Notes under the pieces: generated by a model | What the model was told of the DNA's origin: nothing | Seen by the model: only the letters and a program-made list of their open reading frames with translations | Database searches by the model: none | Source of the DNA: DASWHR01 sp036398095 | GTDB lineage: Bacteria; Actinomycetota; AC-67 | NCBI GenBank assembly: GCA_036398095.1 | Contig: DASWHR010000041.1 | Location: 1-36,686 of the forward strand | Length of the DNA: 36,686 bases | Direction of reading: 5' to 3' | Program-made: the position numbers and the translations under genes | In this document: piece after piece, positions 1-7,689 of the stretch | Layout: the number at the start of each line of letters is the position of its first letter | How positions within the stretch are numbered: position 1 is the first letter of the stretch

Positions 1-1869
1 CAAACGCTTCAGGTGAGCGTCACCCAGCTTCGGGCAACGTTCGACAAGCATTCGGCCGGCAACTGGCACCCGGGCGGAGGCCTGGACTTCTCGCGCGGCT
101 CGACGGTGTCTGGCAGCAAGGCATTCCAAGGCCTGTTCAAGACGTGCCCGGCCAACGACCCGGCCTATGGGAACTGCAAGAGCGGGCGGCCGGATGTTGT
201 GCGCACGTCGAACTTTACGTTCGTGTTGCCGGCACCGGCGATTACGGCTCCGTCGTCCGGGACGCTGACCAACGTCAACCCGGTACCGGTAAGCGGCACG
301 TCGGATCCGCTCGCATCCGTGCAGGTGTTCAGCGGCGCGAACCCGGCCGGATCGCCGGCGACGGCCGACGGGGCCGGGAACTGGACGGCGTCGGTCCCGC
401 TCGCCGACGGGACGCACTCGCTCACGGCCAAGACCGTCGATGCGGGCGGCGCCTCGCCATCGTCGAATAGCCGGACGGTTACCGTGGACACGACCGCGCC
501 CGCGGCGCCGGTCATCGTCTCGCCGGCCGAGGCCGCGCTGCACGGCGGCACTGCCGTGACGATCAGCGGCACCGCCGAACCGCTCTCCACCGTGCAAATC
601 CTCGAAGGCGCGACGACCATCGCCACGGTGGGCTCGACCGGAACGTGGTCCACCACCGTGAACTTGACCAAGGGGCCGCACGCGATCATGGCCCGCGCGA
701 CCGATGTCGCCGGCAACGTCGGCGCGTTCGGTGCGCTGCGCTCGTTCAACGTCACCACCGCCGCCCCGATCGTGTCGTCTCCGGCCGAGGGCAGCGCCAC
801 GAATCAGACCACGGTCAACGTCTCGGGCGTGGCCGAAGGCGGCGCGCTCGTCGAGCTGACGGAAGGCGGCATGCCGCTGGGGACGACGACGGCATCGGGG
901 ACCGGATCCTGGTCGCTGCCGTTTGCGTTCACCGAAGGCGTCCACCAGATCACCGCGACCGCGACCGCCGACGGATTCCTGTCGCCGGCGACGATCCGCA
1001 GCTTCGTCGTTGACCTGACCGCGCCGGACGCGCCGGTGATCACCTCTCCGGCGCCGAATTCGACGGTCGGCTCGATCAGCGTTCCGATCCGCGGCACGCT
1101 TCCGGCAGCCGAAGCCGGCGGGAGCGTCGCGGTCTTCGAAGGCGGAAAGCGACTCGGCACCGCGATCGCCAACGTCGCCGGCGAATGGGCGATGACGGTC
1201 GTGCTGGCCGACGGACAGCATCTGGTGCGCGCAATCGCGACAGACCGCGCCGGCAACGTCGGCGCCCCGTCGGCGACGCTCGCCTTCACCGTGGACGACC
1301 CGCTCGAGATCGCCTCGCCGCTGCCGAACTCGTTCACCCCGGGCACGGTCGAAGTGACCGGCGGCGCCGATCCGTCGGCCACGCAGATCCGTCTGTTCGA
1401 AGGCCCGGCCGAGATCGCTCGCGTCCCCGCCGTGGACGGCGCGTGGACGGCGACGGTGTCGTTCGCGACCGGCACGCACACGATCTACGTGCGCGCTCTC
1501 AACGACGGCATCTTGGGCCCGGCGAGCCCGAGCCTCACCTTCAAGGTGGACGCGACGCCGCCGACGGTCAAGATCAAGAAGCCGCAGGGCTACACGTTCA
1601 TGGGCGTGCTGCTGGGCGAGCCGGTGACCGGCTACGCCAGCGACGCCGGCCCGGCGGATTCGCGTCTGGATCGCGTCGAGATCACCTACGCGAACGTGCT
1701 GACCGGCATGGAAGAGACCTTCACCGCGACGTGCAGCGGGTGCGGCGGGGCGAGCGCGACCTGGATCGAAGGCAACGGCGTGCTGCCCGGTCTCTACGAC
1801 GTGACGGCGACGGCCTACGACAAGGTCGGAAACGCCACGTCCGAGACGCTGCTGCTGCTCATCGTGTAA
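1..1869 (+). CDS. Secreted/surface protein of tandem bacterial Ig-like domains (5' partial)
   Basis: The reading frame is open to the window edge, so the N-terminus lies upstream. The GTG at 13 has no clear ribosome site and is probably internal. From about residue 75 the protein is built of roughly 85-95 residue repeats with a shared pattern: a start like ITSPA, a central VSGTA-(E/D)P-x-A-x-V-x-(L/V)-x-(E/S)G, then GxW(T/S)xxVxLxxGxHxxxAxAxDxAGN, and a linker VDxTAPxAP. This fits Big_6/Big_13-type bacterial Ig-like domains. I count five, followed by a sixth, divergent domain with a CSGC pair that ends in AYDKVGNATS. Such domains form extracellular stalks or adhesive rods. No anchor or sortase signal is seen at the C-terminus. 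Its last domain resembles the last domain of the protein at 19536-20783, which suggests related surface roles. Substrate or partner is unknown. Confidence 0.8.
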   Translation, partial: QTLQVSVTQLRATFDKHSAGNWHPGGGLDFSRGSTVSGSKAFQGLFKTCPANDPAYGNCKSGRPDVVRTSNFTFVLPAPAITAPSSGTLTNVNPVPVSGTSDPLASVQVFSGANPAGSPATADGAGNWTASVPLADGTHSLTAKTVDAGGASPSSNSRTVTVDTTAPAAPVIVSPAEAALHGGTAVTISGTAEPLSTVQILEGATTIATVGSTGTWSTTVNLTKGPHAIMARATDVAGNVGAFGALRSFNVTTAAPIVSSPAEGSATNQTTVNVSGVAEGGALVELTEGGMPLGTTTASGTGSWSLPFAFTEGVHQITATATADGFLSPATIRSFVVDLTAPDAPVITSPAPNSTVGSISVPIRGTLPAAEAGGSVAVFEGGKRLGTAIANVAGEWAMTVVLADGQHLVRAIATDRAGNVGAPSATLAFTVDDPLEIASPLPNSFTPGTVEVTGGADPSATQIRLFEGPAEIARVPAVDGAWTATVSFATGTHTIYVRALNDGILGPASPSLTFKVDATPPTVKIKKPQGYTFMGVLLGEPVTGYASDAGPADSRLDRVEITYANVLTGMEETFTATCSGCGGASATWIEGNGVLPGLYDVTATAYDKVGNATSETLLLLIV

Positions 1870-1913
1870 GCGGAATTTCCGGCTGTCGCGGCTGTCGCGG
1901 AGGCTTGGTGTTT

Positions 1914-1937
1914 AGGTGGGGGTTTCACCCCCTTCCT
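1914..1937 (+). terminator. Possible hairpin terminator after the Ig-repeat gene
   Basis: A GGGGGT / ACCCCC stem (1918-1923 with 1927-1932) closes a TTC loop. It extends across a small internal loop by AGG / CCT. It lies about 45 bases past the stop codon. There is no downstream T-tract, so the call rests on the stem alone. Confidence 0.4.
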
Positions 1938-2065
1938 GGGCTTGGCATCGCGGCGGCGTTTGAGTGCGGCGGGCGAGTTGAGCTGCTGTTGGGTTGGCCG
2001 ATGCGGCGACTGTGTTGCCGGCGTCGGGCTGATCTACACGACTTAGGGGGTTGGGGACCGCTCTG

Positions 2066-3568
2066 ATGCTGCGCAGGACCGTTGGCTGGAGTGTCATCGC
2101 GCTAGGCACTTCGCTCGTGATGCAAGGGTTTTCCTTGGCGTCGGCGTCGTCGCAGCCTCGGTCGCGGCCATCGACCATCGTTGTTTCCGTTTCGGAAGAC
2201 GGCCATGCTGCAGACGGGCATAGCCTTGAGCCAATGATCTCCGGATCGGGCAACTTCGTGACCTTTACCTCGAGGGCCGAAAACCTGGTCCCCGGCGACA
2301 CGAATGGCGTTGCCGACATTTTCGTGCGCGATCTGCTCGCCGGCACCCTCGATCTCGTTTCTCGCTCGAGTGACGGATCTCCCGGAAACTGGGCGTCGGA
2401 GCAGCCAAGCATTTCGAACGATGGTCGGTACGTCGTTTTCATTTCCAAGGCCACGAACTTCGACCCGCGATTCGTCGTGCGTCATATCTATCTTCACGAC
2501 CGACGCACTCGTCGCACGATCCCGATCTCGAAGGCCGCGGATGGTGCGCCGGCCAACGGCGTGTCGGGCAATCCTTCGATCACGGGGGATGGAAATTACG
2601 TCGTCTTCTATTCGTGGGCCGACAACCTTGTGCCGGACGACACCAACGGGCAGACCGATACCTTTGTGTACGACGTTCGTCTGGATGTTACGGAGCGAGT
2701 ATCGATATCCTCGTCCGGGAGCCAGTCGGATTCGGCCAGCCACCCAGCGTGGTTTCACGGGTCTATTTCGGGTGACGGACGCTTCGTAGCGTTCGTCTCT
2801 AGCGCGACGAATCTCGTCCTGGGCGACACGCCCGGCACCCGAGATGCATTTCTTCATGATCGGCGCACAGGAGAGACCTTTCGCCTCTCGGAAGGGCCCG
2901 ATGGCGTCCGGTTTGCCGGTGCATCGAGGAATGCCGTCATCTCTGCCGACGGAACCGTCGCCGGCATCGTTCAGGAGTGGCCTGCCATTCGCAGTGAAGA
3001 CGCCGGCATTGGGGTGAGCAACCCAAACGCCGACATCATCGTGTTGGATCTTCGTTCTGGGCAGCAGGAAGTCATCTCGAGCCCGGAGCCGACGCCGGGC
3101 ATTCTTTACAAGGATATGGTCTCGCTCTCTGGGGACGGCCGCTACGTCGCGTACGCGACAAGGGCAACCTTCCAAACCCTGATCGACAACAAAGGGAGCG
3201 AAAACGTGTATCTCTACGATAGGGAGCTGGGGGAGACGACGCTCGTCAATGTGTCGAACGAAGGATTGCCCGCTGTGGGCGGAGAGAGCGGCCTTCCAAG
3301 CCTGTCCTGGGATGGTCGCCGGATTGCCTTCGCGTCGTCATCTCCGACGCTGTCGCGCGACGATGCGAAGACATGCATAGCCGAACTGGGCTCTACTCTG
3401 TGTCACGACGCCTTCGTGCGAGATCGCGGTACGGCCGTCTGCTCAAGCGGCCGGCGTGAAGAAGGATCCTTGAGCCGGGTCGTCGGAGGGTCGCGATACC
3501 GGGCGCCTGAACGGCTGCAGCCGGCACTTCAGCGGCTGGGATGCGCGACCGCCCAGGCGGGCGCCTGA
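2066..3568 (+). CDS. Secreted TolB/PD40-like single seven-bladed beta-propeller protein
   Basis: The ATG at 2066 is chosen over the in-frame TTG at 2051 because it starts a typical signal peptide (MLRRTVGWSVIALGTSLVMQ, cleavage near ASA-SS). The mature part holds seven blades of the type 'SxDGRYVAFxSxAxNLVPGDTNGxxDxFVxDR', with anchors such as GDTNGVADIFVRD, DDTNGQTDTFVYD and GDTPGTRDAFLHD. Seven blades would close one propeller. The blades match those of the giant protein at 7690-16089, which carries three sets of seven. After the last blade (around 3430) comes a tail of about 45 residues with no propeller character, so the C-terminus may be lost. The gene uses visibly more T-ending codons and is less GC-rich than its neighbours, which hints at transfer or relaxed selection. 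Its stop lies 20 bases from the convergent cyclase gene. Ligand unknown. Confidence 0.75.
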   Translation: MLRRTVGWSVIALGTSLVMQGFSLASASSQPRSRPSTIVVSVSEDGHAADGHSLEPMISGSGNFVTFTSRAENLVPGDTNGVADIFVRDLLAGTLDLVSRSSDGSPGNWASEQPSISNDGRYVVFISKATNFDPRFVVRHIYLHDRRTRRTIPISKAADGAPANGVSGNPSITGDGNYVVFYSWADNLVPDDTNGQTDTFVYDVRLDVTERVSISSSGSQSDSASHPAWFHGSISGDGRFVAFVSSATNLVLGDTPGTRDAFLHDRRTGETFRLSEGPDGVRFAGASRNAVISADGTVAGIVQEWPAIRSEDAGIGVSNPNADIIVLDLRSGQQEVISSPEPTPGILYKDMVSLSGDGRYVAYATRATFQTLIDNKGSENVYLYDRELGETTLVNVSNEGLPAVGGESGLPSLSWDGRRIAFASSSPTLSRDDAKTCIAELGSTLCHDAFVRDRGTAVCSSGRREEGSLSRVVGGSRYRAPERLQPALQRLGCATAQAGA

Positions 3569-3588
3569 GCCCGCCAAACTCTGCATCC

Positions 3589-6500
3589 TCACAGCGACAC
3601 GTCGGGCGTTGCCACGACGCCGAGGCGTGCGAAGATCGCGCGCGCCTCGGCGTCGTGCATGTCGCGCTCGGCGGTGTTGCCGGCGACCTCGCTCAGCCGC
3701 ACCCACGCCTCGTGCGAGAGCGCCTCTTCGAACGATGCGCCCGCCGCGCGCGCGATCCGGATCGACTCGTCGATCGCATCCTGCGCCGGCGCGTGATTGC
3801 CGGCCTGTGCCTGCGCATATCCGACCGTTCGGTACAGCGCTGCGCGCATGACGGCGCTCGTTTTCTCGTCGCCCGCCGCGGCCATCGCCTCGTCGGCAAC
3901 GGCCAGCGCGGTCTCGTGATCGCCGGCGAAGACCGCGCACTCGGCAAGCCACGACCGAAATTGCAGCGCGAACCACTCGGCGCTCATCTCCGTCGCGAGC
4001 TCGCTCGTCTCGCCCAAGTCGTCCAGGGCGGCTCGCGCGTCGCCGCGCCGCGCCGCGATCCGCGCAAGGTTGGATCGCACCAGCATCGCCCCCATGACGT
4101 AGCCGCTCGCGCGGAACACCGCCAGCGCGTCGCGCAGCAGCGGCTCGGCGTCTTCCAGCCGGCCTTGGTCCAGCAAGATCTCGCCGATGTTGTTGTCCAT
4201 CGTGGCCGCGCCGACCGAGTCGCCGACGCGGTCGCGCGCCTCGCGGCCGCGCCGGTACAGCGCCGTCGCCTCGTCCCAGCGGCCGTCGTAGTAGGCGTCG
4301 ATGCCAAGATTGTTGAGCACGTTCGCCTGCCCGAGGAAGTCGCCGAGCTGCTCGTAGATCGGCAGCGCCCGGTCGCGGTAGCGCTCGCGCTCGGGGCTGC
4401 CCGTCGAGGTGTGCGCCAGGTGCAGCAGGTAATAGGCGTGCGCCAGCCGCGCGGGCTCCGGCCCGGACGCGACGATGCCCTCGCACAGGCGCACGCACTC
4501 GGCGAAGCGCCCCTGCCGCAGCCGCACGCCGGCGGCCGCAAGCGATAGCTTCGCGGCCGTGCCGTCCGGCGCGGCCGATTCTCGCAGCGTCCGAAGGCCG
4601 CGCGCGTACCAGCGGAGCGCTTCGGCGTACTTGCCGGCCCGCTCGCGCAGCACGCCTTCCTTCATGAGCAGGTCGGGCCGGTCGGCGCCGCCGGCGCGTG
4701 TGAGCCGCCGCGCCTGGCCGTAGGCGGCTTGCGCCTCCGGGTACATGCCGGCCAGCTCGCCGGCGTCGCCGAGCGCTTCGGCGACGCGCGCGACCTCGGC
4801 ATCGGGAATCGCGCCGATCCGCCGCGCCGCATCCAGCGCGCGCCGGTAGAACCTCGCGGCGTCGATGTTGGCGTACTTGCGAGCGGCGCCGTCCCCGGCC
4901 ATTGCCGAGTAGCGCCACGACTTGTCGAAGTCGCCGGCCAGGTCGAAGTGCAGCGACAGCAGCTCGGCGTAGTGCTCGCTGGCTTCGCGGCGCTCCAGGA
5001 TCTCGCCGGTGCGTTGGTGCAGCAGCCGCCGCCGCTTGAACGGAAGGCCTTCGTAGGCGACGTCGCGGAACATCGCGTGCAGGAACCGGTATCGGCCGCC
5101 GGGTTCGCGAACCAGGAAGTCGCCCAGCCGGTCCCAGACGTCGCCGTCGTAGTCGATGTTCTCGCGCGAGAGCACGTCGCGAGCCAGCCCGCCGGCGAAG
5201 GTCGAGCCGAGCACCGCCGCGTAGCGAAGCATCGTTCGGTCGTGGGGCGGCAGCGTGTCGATGCGCGCCGTCACGACCGCCTCGATCGAATCGGGCAGCG
5301 AGTCGATCGCGGCCCCCCCGGCTGCGGTGGCGACCAACTCTTGCAGGAACAGCGGATTGCCGCCGGCGCGTTCCGCCAACGCGGCCATCTGCGCCGGCGT
5401 GATCGCGTCGTCGCCCAGCGCGCCCGACGCCAGCGCGACGGCCTCGTCGTCCCCGAGCGGCTCCAGCTTGATCAACGTGCAGCTCATGCCTCGCTCCGGC
5501 TCGAAGCCGGGCGTGTAGGGCCGTCGCGTCGCAGCGATCAGCCACGGCCGGTCGGGATGGGTCGCCTCGATGTGCAGCAGCAACTCGCGGGACGCGTCGT
5601 CCATCCAGTAGGCGTCTTCGAACACGATCAGCGTCGGGTCGGGAAGGAGCGCGCCGAGCAGATCGGCCACGGCGTCGTGGATGCGGCTCTTGCGGAACGA
5701 CGGATCGATCGCGTCCGCCTCGGGCGTGGGCCGGACGGTCACGTCCATCGGCACGGCGATCAGCGGCAGCCAGACGATGAGCTCGGGTGCGACCGGTGCG
5801 ATCCGCTCGGTCAAGCGCCGCGTCATCTCGGCCGCATCCGGCGACGGCTCGACGCCGACGATGTCGCGCAGCAGGCGGCGGAACACGAAATAGGGCGTCG
5901 ACGAGGCGTACGGCTCGGCCGCGCCTTGCAGGAATCGAAGGTCGGCGGCGAGCCGGCGAATTTCGCCGACCAGTCGGGTCTTTCCGATGCCCGCCTCGCC
6001 GACCAGATCCACGACGGTGCCGCGTCCCGCGCGAGCCGAGGCGATCGCACCGGCGATGAGCGACAGCTCGCGTTCCCGTCCGACGAAGGGAAGCTCGTGG
6101 CCGCCGGTGTCGCGCACGCCGGCGATCGGGCCGACCTCGAATGCGCGGATCGGGTCCGCCTTTCCCTTGACGGTGAACGGCTCCAGCGCGCTCAGATCGA
6201 ACAGCGTTCGCGACCGGTCGAGAACGTCCGGCGTGGCGATGATCCGTCCGGGCGCGGCGCGGGCCATCAGCCGCGCCGCCAGGTTCACCGCATCGCCCAT
6301 CACCGTATAGGTGCGCCGGTAGCTGGCGCCGACGTCGCCGGCGAAGATCGGTCCGCGGTTGACTCCGATCCGAACCGGCAGCGCGTCGCCGGCGTCGGCG
6401 ATCGCGCGGACGGCGCGAAGGATGCGCTCCTCGTCTTCTCCTTTGGCTTCGGGCACGCCGGCGACCAGGATGATCTTGCCGCCGTCGTGGTCGATGTCGG

Positions 6501-7392
6501 TCGCGAGGAACGTCACGCCGTTCTCGCGCGCGGCGCGCTGGGCGGTGCGGACCAGCGTGTCGATTCGCTGCGCGACCGGCTCGACGCCGTCGCGCTCGAT
6601 CATGTCGTCGGTCCCGTCGAAGTGGACGAAGGCGATCGACGCGCCGCGATGCTCGGGCTCGCCGCTTCCCGACAGCAGCCGCTGGCGCAGCGCTTCGGGC
6701 ACGCACATGGTCAGATCGGCGCCGCCGAGCGACGGCTCGACGAAGGCCGGCGGATCGGGCGCGGCCGGCTCGCCGCGCAGAAGGATGCCGGGCCCTTTCA
6801 CGGCGCCGCGGTGGCGCGCCGGCAGGAGCGCGGCGCACTCGGGCGAGAGCAGCACCTCGCCGGCCTCCGCGGCCGACTCCATCTGGACGGTCCGGCTGGC
6901 GGCCGGTCCCGCCACGATCAACTCTTTGTGGTCCTCGCCCGCAAGGAAGAAATGGAAGTCCCCGGTGTGCACGCCGACGGACATGCGCAGCACGACCAGG
7001 CCGGCGCTGGTTTTGATCCGGCCGGCTTCGCGCAGTCGCCGCCGCATCAGCGAGGCGGCGCGCGCGGCGCGCGCGGGATGGCCGTCCTCGCGGAAGAACA
7101 GCAGCAGCGCGTCGCCGCCGAACTTGAGCAAGCCGCCCCCGTGTGCGTAGGCGACTTCGAGCAGGGCGCCGAAGGTCGTGTTCATGACCTCGGTGACCTC
7201 TTCCGCGCCGATCTTGCCGCGGCGCGCCAGTCGCTCGGACATCTTGGTGAAGCCGGAGATGTCCACGAAGACCATCGAGCCGGGCACGCCGAGCGCCGGG
7301 ACGCCGGGGGTATCGCGCAGCCACTCGACGGCGAGGCGCGGCACGTAGGACAGCAGCGGCGGATTCGGCCCGTCGTGCGGTCTGAGCGCCAC
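3589..7392 (-). CDS. Tandem class III adenylate/guanylate cyclase - AAA ATPase - TPR regulator
   Basis: The GTG at 7392 is preferred because GAGGGG lies just upstream; an upstream in-frame GTG at 7482 has no ribosome site. In the 1267-residue product, domain 1 (about 40-170) has FVDISGFTKMSE and KFGGDALLLF, giving metal-binding Asp44 and Asp94. Domain 2 (about 255-390) ends in TVMGDAVNLAARL, giving Asn370 and Arg374. A P-loop follows (GEAGIGKTRL, Lys471) with a Walker B-like LIVFEDAYWMD, then a long TPR-like helical region to the C-terminus. This layout is known in soluble signalling cyclases related to LuxR/STAND regulators: it would make a cyclic nucleotide and sense partners through the ATPase/TPR part. 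Domain 1 lacks the Asn/Arg and domain 2 has His where the first metal Asp is expected, so the two probably form one joint active site. A minus-strand TACAGT (7444-7449) may be its -10 box. It is divergent from the giant secreted protein. Confidence 0.88.
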   Translation of the reverse strand: MALRPHDGPNPPLLSYVPRLAVEWLRDTPGVPALGVPGSMVFVDISGFTKMSERLARRGKIGAEEVTEVMNTTFGALLEVAYAHGGGLLKFGGDALLLFFREDGHPARAARAASLMRRRLREAGRIKTSAGLVVLRMSVGVHTGDFHFFLAGEDHKELIVAGPAASRTVQMESAAEAGEVLLSPECAALLPARHRGAVKGPGILLRGEPAAPDPPAFVEPSLGGADLTMCVPEALRQRLLSGSGEPEHRGASIAFVHFDGTDDMIERDGVEPVAQRIDTLVRTAQRAARENGVTFLATDIDHDGGKIILVAGVPEAKGEDEERILRAVRAIADAGDALPVRIGVNRGPIFAGDVGASYRRTYTVMGDAVNLAARLMARAAPGRIIATPDVLDRSRTLFDLSALEPFTVKGKADPIRAFEVGPIAGVRDTGGHELPFVGRERELSLIAGAIASARAGRGTVVDLVGEAGIGKTRLVGEIRRLAADLRFLQGAAEPYASSTPYFVFRRLLRDIVGVEPSPDAAEMTRRLTERIAPVAPELIVWLPLIAVPMDVTVRPTPEADAIDPSFRKSRIHDAVADLLGALLPDPTLIVFEDAYWMDDASRELLLHIEATHPDRPWLIAATRRPYTPGFEPERGMSCTLIKLEPLGDDEAVALASGALGDDAITPAQMAALAERAGGNPLFLQELVATAAGGAAIDSLPDSIEAVVTARIDTLPPHDRTMLRYAAVLGSTFAGGLARDVLSRENIDYDGDVWDRLGDFLVREPGGRYRFLHAMFRDVAYEGLPFKRRRLLHQRTGEILERREASEHYAELLSLHFDLAGDFDKSWRYSAMAGDGAARKYANIDAARFYRRALDAARRIGAIPDAEVARVAEALGDAGELAGMYPEAQAAYGQARRLTRAGGADRPDLLMKEGVLRERAGKYAEALRWYARGLRTLRESAAPDGTAAKLSLAAAGVRLRQGRFAECVRLCEGIVASGPEPARLAHAYYLLHLAHTSTGSPERERYRDRALPIYEQLGDFLGQANVLNNLGIDAYYDGRWDEATALYRRGREARDRVGDSVGAATMDNNIGEILLDQGRLEDAEPLLRDALAVFRASGYVMGAMLVRSNLARIAARRGDARAALDDLGETSELATEMSAEWFALQFRSWLAECAVFAGDHETALAVADEAMAAAGDEKTSAVMRAALYRTVGYAQAQAGNHAPAQDAIDESIRIARAAGASFEEALSHEAWVRLSEVAGNTAERDMHDAEARAIFARLGVVATPDVSL

Positions 7393-7569
7393 CCTGGTCC
7401 CCTCGCTTTGCCCGTCTCGCCGGGCCGGTATCGAAGCAAAACGACTGTACTGGACGGGCGTTGCGGGCACTACCGCGCCCACGGGCGAAAAATGGCAGTA
7501 AATCGCTCGCTTAATTCCGACATAAAGCCCAAAAGCGAAGTGCCGATGTGATGCCCGTCACGGATAATT

Positions 7570-7603
7570 CGTAACGGGTCGAATAGGGCGCTCGTTACGA
7601 CCC
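7570..7603. promoter_or_regulatory. Paired 12-bp motifs in the divergent intergenic region
   Basis: The 297-base gap between the cyclase gene and the giant gene is less GC-rich than the coding sequence. It carries CGTAACGGGTCG (7570-7581) and CGTTACGACCCG (7593-7604). The start points are 23 bases apart, about two helical turns. CGTAACG pairs with CGTTACG and GGGTCG with CGACCC, in interleaved order. This could be a pair of protein-binding sites controlling one or both genes. A GATAAT at 7563-7568 could be a -10 box for the plus-strand gene, but no good -35 is visible. Confidence 0.3.
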
Positions 7604-7689
7604 GGCGAAGGTAGGAGTCGAACCGGTCGGGACCTCGGGGGACGTGGGGCTCCGGCCGACCGCAGATCGACAAGAGGGGGAAAAGCGTC

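Noticed and set aside
4729..7551. Plus-strand open frame opposite the cyclase gene
   Set aside because: The minus strand has full cyclase, P-loop and TPR features; this frame has none.
7570..7603. RNA pseudoknot formed by the interleaved complementary motifs
   Set aside because: The connecting loops would be about zero bases long, which is not workable for the stems; a DNA-binding pair is more plausible.
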